The notes beneath the pieces are model-generated. The model was not told the DNA's origin, ran no database searches, and saw only the letters and a program-made list of their open reading frames with translations. 64,000 bases of DNA from Hibiscus mutabilis (Eukaryota > Streptophyta > Magnoliopsida > Malvales > Malvaceae), in contig CM033732.1 of the NCBI GenBank assembly GCA_019671005.1, forward strand, positions 11,877,932 through 11,941,931, given 5' to 3'. Numbering within the stretch: the first letter of the stretch is position 1; each line of letters starts with the position of its first letter. Made by a program: the position numbers and the translations under genes. This document shows positions 58,531-64,000 of this stretch, piece by piece.

Positions 58531-58668
58531 AGACTTTATGTTAGGGGCTAAAAATAAATTTGTAATAGAAAATGAATAAAAATTTTAAAAAAATTTTAAA
58601 TCATATAAAAATTTCGAAATTTTAAGGGATAACCGCCCCCTCCAACCATCTCACCTATCCCTATATAT
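58531..58668. mobile_element. hAT-derived MITE remnant
   Basis: The left side GACTTTATGTTAGGGGCTAA matches the left end of the 5637 hAT family. The right side AACCGCCCCCTCCAACCATC with CACCTATCCCTA matches its right end. About 135 bp. Confidence 0.5.
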
Positions 58669-58713
58669 ATAACACTGGGTGCATATTAGTTTATTCGACT
58701 GCATGCCCAATAA

Positions 58714-58714
<1 letters not shown>

Positions 58715-58753
<39 letters not shown>

Positions 58754-58957
58754 CACATTGAAAAACATACTTCAAAAGTAGAGTTGTCGTACAATTGTAT
58801 ATATTTGTTTTTTTCCAATATAATGTTATTGATTTATCGTGTGTGTGATTATTATTATTATATCACAGTGAAAAACATACTTCAGAAGTAGAGTTGTGGT
58901 ACACTTGTATAATCTTGTTTTTTTCAATATAATGTTGTTGACTTATCGTATGCGTGT
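58715..58957. repeat. (ATT)n microsatellite inside a 130-bp tandem duplication
   Basis: The block (ATT)n-ATATCACATTGAAAAACATACTTC ... CTTATCGT occurs twice. The first (ATT)n has about 12 units (58717-58752) and the second about 4 (58849-58861). Flanking text differs at a few bases. Confidence 0.8.
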
Positions 58958-59149
58958 TAGGTTAAATTTTGAAAAAAATGAGTATAACATGACTCAAAAT
59001 TTATGAAGTACAATAATATTTTGTTTTCTCATTAGCTTTACCACTAGTCCATAACTAATATTTTGATTTTCACTTGTAAGCATTTAACTTATTTATTTTG
59101 GAAAATTAGAGAAAAAGTTTTTTTTTTCTCCATATTTTTGTGCCGCCTT

Positions 59150-59795
59150 CATCTTTTCTTTTGATTTTTGTTTAGCCACCGGCGGCATCAATTTTAATGT
59201 TGGTTGCCGATCGTCGATGTTTATTATTTTTCTTTTTTTTATACTATGTCCTTTATTTTTTCCCTTGATTTTTTTCAATTTTGAATATGAATCTTTGTCC
59301 TTGTGACACGTTTTTCTATGCTCTTGTGGCACGTTCCTTATGGCCTTTGGTACGTTTTTTGCATACCTTTACGATCGTTTTGGTGCTCGCACAAAGACCC
59401 CCACGACTCCTTTGTTGGTGGTCAACTATAGTCATATCCCCTCTTTGGTAAAAGGTTGTTTGTCGATATAATCAGAATTGTGTAGTGAAAGTAACCTGCC
59501 AGATAGTTTGGCTCGCTCACCACTTCTCTATCGCTTCGTAAATCGTCTCGTTCGACAAAGACAATAAGTTTTTATGAAGGTTATTGAATTCTTTTGATGT
59601 CGGACATCATTCTCAAGGGAATGTTTTGTTTTTATTCATATCTTTGGGTTTAATTTTTTTTGTTTTATGTAAGAGTTTTTTTTTTTACTATTGTCTCCAT
59701 TTTTCTCTCTATGCTTGAGTGCGTTTTATTCGGATTCCTTCTATTGATTTTATTAATGAAATCCAGTTACCGATTTTTTTTAAAAAAAAGCTTAA
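59150..59795 (+). repeat. LINE-like 3' tail copy 2
   Basis: Contains GCCACCGGCGGCATCAATTT, T-rich tracts, TTGTGGCACGTTCC and ends ATTTTATTAATGAAATCC followed by T- and A-runs. Counterpart of 47880-48495 and of 60165-60735. Confidence 0.35.
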
Positions 59796-59912
59796 TTTAT
59801 TTTGAAGTTCTCTTTTTGAGTCTTGTGTGGTCGCTCCAGGGGTGGTTTTGGACATGTGCAATAGGTGCGATCGCACAAGGCTCCCAAAAAAGGTCCTAGA
59901 ATGAGTTCTCTA

Positions 59913-59950
<38 letters not shown>

Positions 59951-60164
59951 TCGAAAAGATTCTTAACCCAACATATTAATTTTGATTAAGGGTGGTTCAA
60001 TTCCATTAATTTTGTTTTGACAGCTAGATTAAAAAGTAGGATATGCAAAAAAATTTGAATTAAAATCCGTTAGTTTTATAAAACAATGATATATCCAAAA
60101 TTACAATTAAAGTTTTTATCATAGTAGACTGAAACACCTAATCCGGACATATTTCTATTATCAT

Positions 60165-60735
60165 CCAAACAAGAAACTAGCGTCTCGAGATCATAAAAGG
60201 ACCATACAAGGAAGAGGTAAAAACCCAACCCGAAACCCGAAACAAAATATAGATATAAACATCACCAGAGATCGACAATGAAAGGTAAAACCACCAACAA
60301 ACAATATAAAAATGCATATTACAATAAGACACGTTGACAACACATTCATTACTACAACTCAATCACAAACAAGAAATGGTGATTGTGAGCGCGTATCAAA
60401 ATCCACTTCGAAGTTCCAAAATAGGGAGATCAGCAAACCAAATGAAGGAACGACCAAAACGATTGATAAAGAAAAGAAAGCATGCAAAGGCAGAAGAAAA
60501 CGTACCAAAAGGTAGAGTAAAGTGTGCCACCAATGCATAGTTATTTATTAAAAACTAAAAAACATTAGAAAATAATATAAACGATGGGAAATAATAGAAC
60601 AAAGAAAACAATGAATCCCAATGGTTGACAACCAGTACTAAGACTGGTGCCGCTAGCGGTAAGCAAAGAACAATAAAAACAAATGAGGGAGAAGACCAAG
60701 AAAAACAAGGCTCGCGGCTAGGTTTTTTTTCAATG
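60165..60735 (-). repeat. LINE-like 3' tail copy 3, inverted
   Basis: On the minus strand it begins with CTAGCCGCGAGCC and a GCTAGCGGCACC phrase, continues with a T-rich body and has the TTGGTCGTTCCTTCATTTGG region near 60430-60450. Layout as in 47880-48495 and 59150-59795. Confidence 0.35.
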
Positions 60736-60769
60736 TTGCTATAGTAGGATATGGCTATTAAAAGTTAAC

Positions 60770-61268
60770 ATTAAAAGATGTGGAATATGATTGTTCAAGT
60801 CATATGAGAATGTTTTTGACTTCTTGTTTCATTCAGATAAATTACATTTATTGGATGACACTAATATGAAATCTCATTGTAATAATTTTGAAAATGCTCT
60901 TTGGAAAGGTGAGTTACCTGATGCTAATCGAAGTGAGCTATTTGTTGAGCTAAAATTACTTAGATAGCTTTTACCCATAGAAAAAACAAGAGCAATGGAT
61001 TTATTAAAGTTTTTAAAATGTTTTAATTATTTCTCAAATGCCACAATTGCATATAGAGTTCTTCTTCTTCTTCTTCTTCTAACTTCTGCATAACAAAACT
61101 TTTTAAAATTGAAGTTTGTGAAGTCATATTTACGAACAATCGCAAGAAATGCTAAATGGACTTGCTTTGATGACAATTGAGAGTGATCTTTTAGAAGAAG
61201 TTGATATTGAAAGCGTTGTAGATAATTTTGCTTCAAAATATGCAATAAGAAAAAAACTTTTTAAGTGA
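60770..61268 (+). pseudogene. hAT transposase C-terminal relic with (TTC)n expansion
   Basis: In mixed frames one reads LLDDTNMKSHCNNFENALW, then ELFVELKLLR, KTRAMDLLKF, CFNYFSNATIAYRVL, LKLKFVKSYLR and ESDLLEEVDIESVVDNFASK. This is the C-terminal order of plant hAT transposases, dimerisation domain included. A (TTC)n run (61059-61080) replaces or expands the codons after AYRVLL. Several stops follow. Non-functional. Confidence 0.65.
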
Positions 61269-61505
61269 AAATTTTAGATTTTTAGATGTTTGTAAGTAAT
61301 TTTATGTTGCTAAAGAGAGTAATCTAACTTTTTTTTTTTGTATTAAGGGAACTTTATTTGAAAAAAAAAACGTTATACTTCTTTCATATTATAAATTAAG
61401 GGCATATTATAAATTAAAGGTTCATTCTAGTAAATTACATATGGCCCCTTAAATCTTTGAAGCACATTTGAGTCCCTCCTATTCCACCTGTTCAAAACCA
61501 CCCGT

Positions 61506-62391
61506 ATTTAAGTTATGTTGTTCCAAATTTAATATTTGTACAATGGCTTCAACATTTTTAAAATGTGATAAGGATTTAATTATTTTTCACTTTTAAATAT
61601 ACCATATCAAACCTTTTTTTTAACATTACTCTTATCGACGCAAACATTTTTTTCTATTTATTTAAAATTTAAATGTAAAATGAATTTTATTGCTCACTGT
61701 AGGATTTGTTTAACTCATAATCTTACATTACCTATGATAATATAAGATTTCAAAATAAGATTATTCATTTGGTTTGATAACATTACTTGATGGGTTAATG
61801 TCATTATTTCCCATTGTTTAGGTAATATAACATTGTAAATGTCACGTTTTAGATAATTTATTCAGAAAGTTTATTGTTTTGTTGATTTAGTCATCCTAAT
61901 TAGATTTATCTATGTGTTAGTAGGCATGTCCGAACCGTACAAATATAATTTAAATAAGTTAATATAAATTTAATTATACAAACATACAAATATTAATATA
62001 AATTTATTTTTTATAATTAAAATGAGTAATTTGTATTGGTTGAAGTAAGTATGACATGAGATTAGATTTGTAATTTTTATTAAATCAAGCTTCAACCCGA
62101 CTGATCCATGGACACCTCTATTCCAAATGAAATGTGAAACATAAAATTCTCTTTTTTATGTATTTGTTAAGTGTTTTCACATCTATTTGTTCAATTTACT
62201 TAGAATAATTTTTCCACAATAATGATACAATTGTGAATGACTGATCAACGATGGCTTTAAATCGCGTCGAGTGTAGAAAGAAGTTGTGTTTTAATTAATT
62301 AATATAAATTTTAAGTTTAAGTTTATTAACAAGAGCCTGCGTCATCTTTTAACTGGTTTTTTTATTTCAAAAGGCATAATATCATAAAAAT
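61506..62391. other. AT-rich spacer
   Basis: No supported gene, RNA or clear repeat boundary. Confidence 0.4.
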
Positions 62392-62793
62392 GATTTAATT
62401 TTGATTGGATAATTATTTTCTTAACGTTTTATTTTACGTTAAAATTGTCTATCTATGGATGGAAACGGTTAATCTACTAATAGTAAATAACTTTAAATGA
62501 TGTAACAAAACTACGTGACAGTACATGCTGACATAACAGTGTCATATAAATAAAGATGTTGACTTAATAGAATGACACAATAGTTAAAAAATAATTTTAT
62601 AAAGTTATGTAAAATATAAAATTATTTTATCTGCTAACGTGTCATTCTATCAAGTCAATTTAAGTTGTTTATTGTTAGTGAACTAACCATTTTTATCCAC
62701 GGAGAGGTCATTTTGACATAAAAATAAACATTAATGGTTAAAGTGTTTTGAAAAAAAAAAGAATATAAGCGAAAGTGACTATCCAATTAAACC
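62392..62793. mobile_element. Inverted-repeat MITE, about 400 bp
   Basis: The left GATTTAATTTTGATTGGATA pairs with the right end, reverse-complemented GGTTTAATTGGATAGTC. Further in, CTATGGATGGAAACGGTTA pairs with TAACCATTTTTATCCACGG. The TSD is not clear. Confidence 0.55.
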
Positions 62794-63114
62794 TTAGAAA
62801 CATTTTGTTGACACCTATTTTAAACTGATGGCAATTATTTAGTAAAATACAAATTGAAGGAGTAATGCAGTAAAAAAGAAAAACCAGAGACTAATGTAGA
62901 AAAATAGTTAAATTCAGGGATTAAATAACTTTATAAAAAAAGAAAGAAAGAAGAAAAACAAACATTAGACATGAAACCTGGAAAAACAAGATTGGGAAGT
63001 GGGAAATGGATAGAGGAATATTCATGCTTCAGCACCGAAGCTTGACTTTGAGCCAATAACTCCAAAGATCTGCTCCCTGTTCCCAGGGATAAACGGCTAC
63101 TCCATTTTCACTTA

Positions 63115-63539
63115 GGATAAAATACGTAAATAATCATTAAACTTCACTCTTTGACCTATTTTGGTCACTAAACTTTCAAAATATTCAATTTACTTACTGA
63201 ACTTTATACTTTAAAAATTTTCATCACTCATCTGTTAATTCTCTAACACCGTTATGACATGAAACAAAATAATAATTAAAATTGACTCGTAAAATCTGTA
63301 AATCATCATTAAATTTCACTCTCTAACCCATTTCGATCACTAAACCTTGCTCTTTGACCTATTTTGGTCATTGAAATTTCACATGTTATGGTCCACGTCA
63401 TAATGGTGCTAGAAGGTTAACTTAGGAGTGATGAAAAAAAATCAATGTACAAAGCAGTGGGTAAATTGAATGTTTTCAAAGTTCAATGACCAAAATAAGT
63501 CAGAGAGTAAAACTAAGTGATGACTTGCGTATTTTACCC
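63115..63539. mobile_element. Mutator-like MITE, 425 bp, perfect 9-bp TSD, upstream of the pectate lyase gene
   Basis: The TSD TTTCACTTA is at 63106-63114 and 63540-63548 (9 of 9). Ends GGATAAAATACG and, reverse-complemented, GGGTAAAATACGC begin long inverted arms with TTTGACCTATTTTGGTCACT facing the corresponding inverse. It ends about 316 bases before the ATG at 63856 and so lies in the proximal upstream region. Confidence 0.88.
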
Positions 63540-63744
63540 TTTCACTTATTATTCTGAACCAACTAAACCCTCCAATTTCAATACAATGACAAGAAGAAAA
63601 AAAAACCCTCCATTATCCACCATTATCAATAAAGATTCCTGCACACCGATTCCTCGAGTAAAGAGACCCAAAATCTCTCCCCCTATCTCTCTTTTACTTT
63701 CCCTCCATTAAACAATGAACCCCAAAAGTCTATTATTACACTGA

Positions 63745-63752
63745 TTATAAAT
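63745..63752 (+). promoter_or_regulatory. TATA box candidate for the pectate lyase-like gene
   Basis: TTATAAAT lies about 105 bases before the ATG, which would give a leader of roughly 75 bases. It lies outside the MITE. Motif and distance only. Confidence 0.5.
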
Positions 63753-63855
63753 CAAAGTGCACACTGTTAGACACAGTGCAGTTACTTCTTTTGTCCCTTA
63801 ATCTTTGGTTTTCAGAACTTAAACCAACCCAGAAACACAACTGTTGTTAGAAACA

Positions 63856-64000
63856 ATGTTGTCCATCAACTACATTGTCTTGTTGTTTCTCCTAACCTCA
63901 TTTTCTCCCCTTGCTACATCCACATTCAACCTCACTTTTCCCGTCCCACATCCCAATCCCAACGAGGTTGCTCAAGATGTTCAAAGGTATAGCAATGTTG
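63856..64000 (+). CDS. Probable pectate lyase, first 48 codons (runs off the window)
   Basis: The frame opens at ATG 63856 and is still open at the last base. The first about 22 residues (MLSINYIVLLFLLTSFSPLA) are a typical secretory signal peptide with a cut likely after ATS. Then FNLTFPVPHPNPNEVAQDVQ follows. The L-T-F/L-P, H-P-N-P-x-x-V-A-Q-x-V-Q-R-x-x-N pattern is what I know from the start of plant secreted pectate lyases (polysaccharide lyase family 1), which cleave de-esterified pectin in the cell wall by beta-elimination and need calcium. The catalytic right-handed beta-helix would lie beyond the window, so the call rests on the N-terminal pattern only. The start is the first ATG after the TATA candidate and gives the signal peptide. 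No damage is visible. Confidence 0.7.
   Translation, partial: MLSINYIVLLFLLTSFSPLATSTFNLTFPVPHPNPNEVAQDVQRYSNV

Larger units (their letters stand above)
59837..61505 (+). mobile_element. Second hAT-type element, strongly decayed
   Basis: The left end CAGGGGTGGTTTTGGACATG faces the right end, reverse-complemented CGGGTGGTTTTGAACAGGTG, and both continue with an AATAGG-type match. A transposase relic lies at 60770-61268. A LINE-like tail (60165-60735, minus) has landed inside. A matching 8-bp TSD was not found. Confidence 0.6.

Noticed and set aside
63000..63110. Segment with GGGATAAACGG and CCCTGTTCCCAGG considered as an RNA gene piece
   Set aside because: No cloverleaf or rRNA context could be built; it is probably ordinary flanking DNA.
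63517..63711. 64-codon plus-strand frame just before the pectate lyase start
   Set aside because: It starts inside the MITE, has no domain, ends before the TATA candidate and is not in frame with the next gene.

Overview
The window looks like a repeat-rich, gene-poor stretch of a eudicot nuclear genome. The AT-rich background, spliced gene fragments and dense nested LTR, LINE, hAT, CACTA and Mutator-like elements all point that way. A Malvaceae (cotton-like) source is my inference from the style of the repeats and of the ZAT and aquaporin sequences; it was not tested. Only one complete protein gene is visible: an intronless ZAT5-like C2H2 zinc-finger repressor at 3529-4362 (-). A second gene, probably a pectate lyase, begins at 63856 (+) and runs off the right edge. 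A third host gene, a tonoplast aquaporin (TIP1-like), is broken: exon 1 is at 13442-13820 and the 3' part at 39201-39428, with about 25 kb of nested retroelements between.

Layout. 1-1340: old LTR remnants. 1341-5088: flanks and body of the ZAT gene. 5089-12558: a three-level nest in which a Mutator-like MITE contains a TTF-type hAT element (5637-12296), which contains a CACTA element (6711-9746). The target-site duplications (TSDs) of all three can be read (8 of 9, 8 of 8 and 3 of 3 bases). The CACTA element carries a captured, intron-containing fragment of a SHAQKYF-class MYB gene. 13442-39428: the split aquaporin, holding an outer degenerate LTR-type sequence that was itself hit by an Athila/Tat-like Gypsy element (15077-22899, TSD ACATC) and by an element with unusually long LTRs of about 4.35 kb (24433-36265, TSD TCCTC). 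40560-46325: an L1-type LINE on the minus strand with decayed ORF1 and ORF2. 46943-54865: more Mutator-like foldback MITEs. 55273-62793: tandem duplications, hAT-derived MITEs, a second decayed hAT element and LINE-like 3' tails. 63115-63539: a 425-bp MITE with a perfect 9-bp TSD just upstream of the pectate lyase start.

I found no operon, CRISPR array, tRNA or rRNA. The genes do not form a pathway. The value of the region lies in its insertion history, in gene capture by the CACTA element, in the disrupted aquaporin, and in a local family of GC-cored foldback MITEs.
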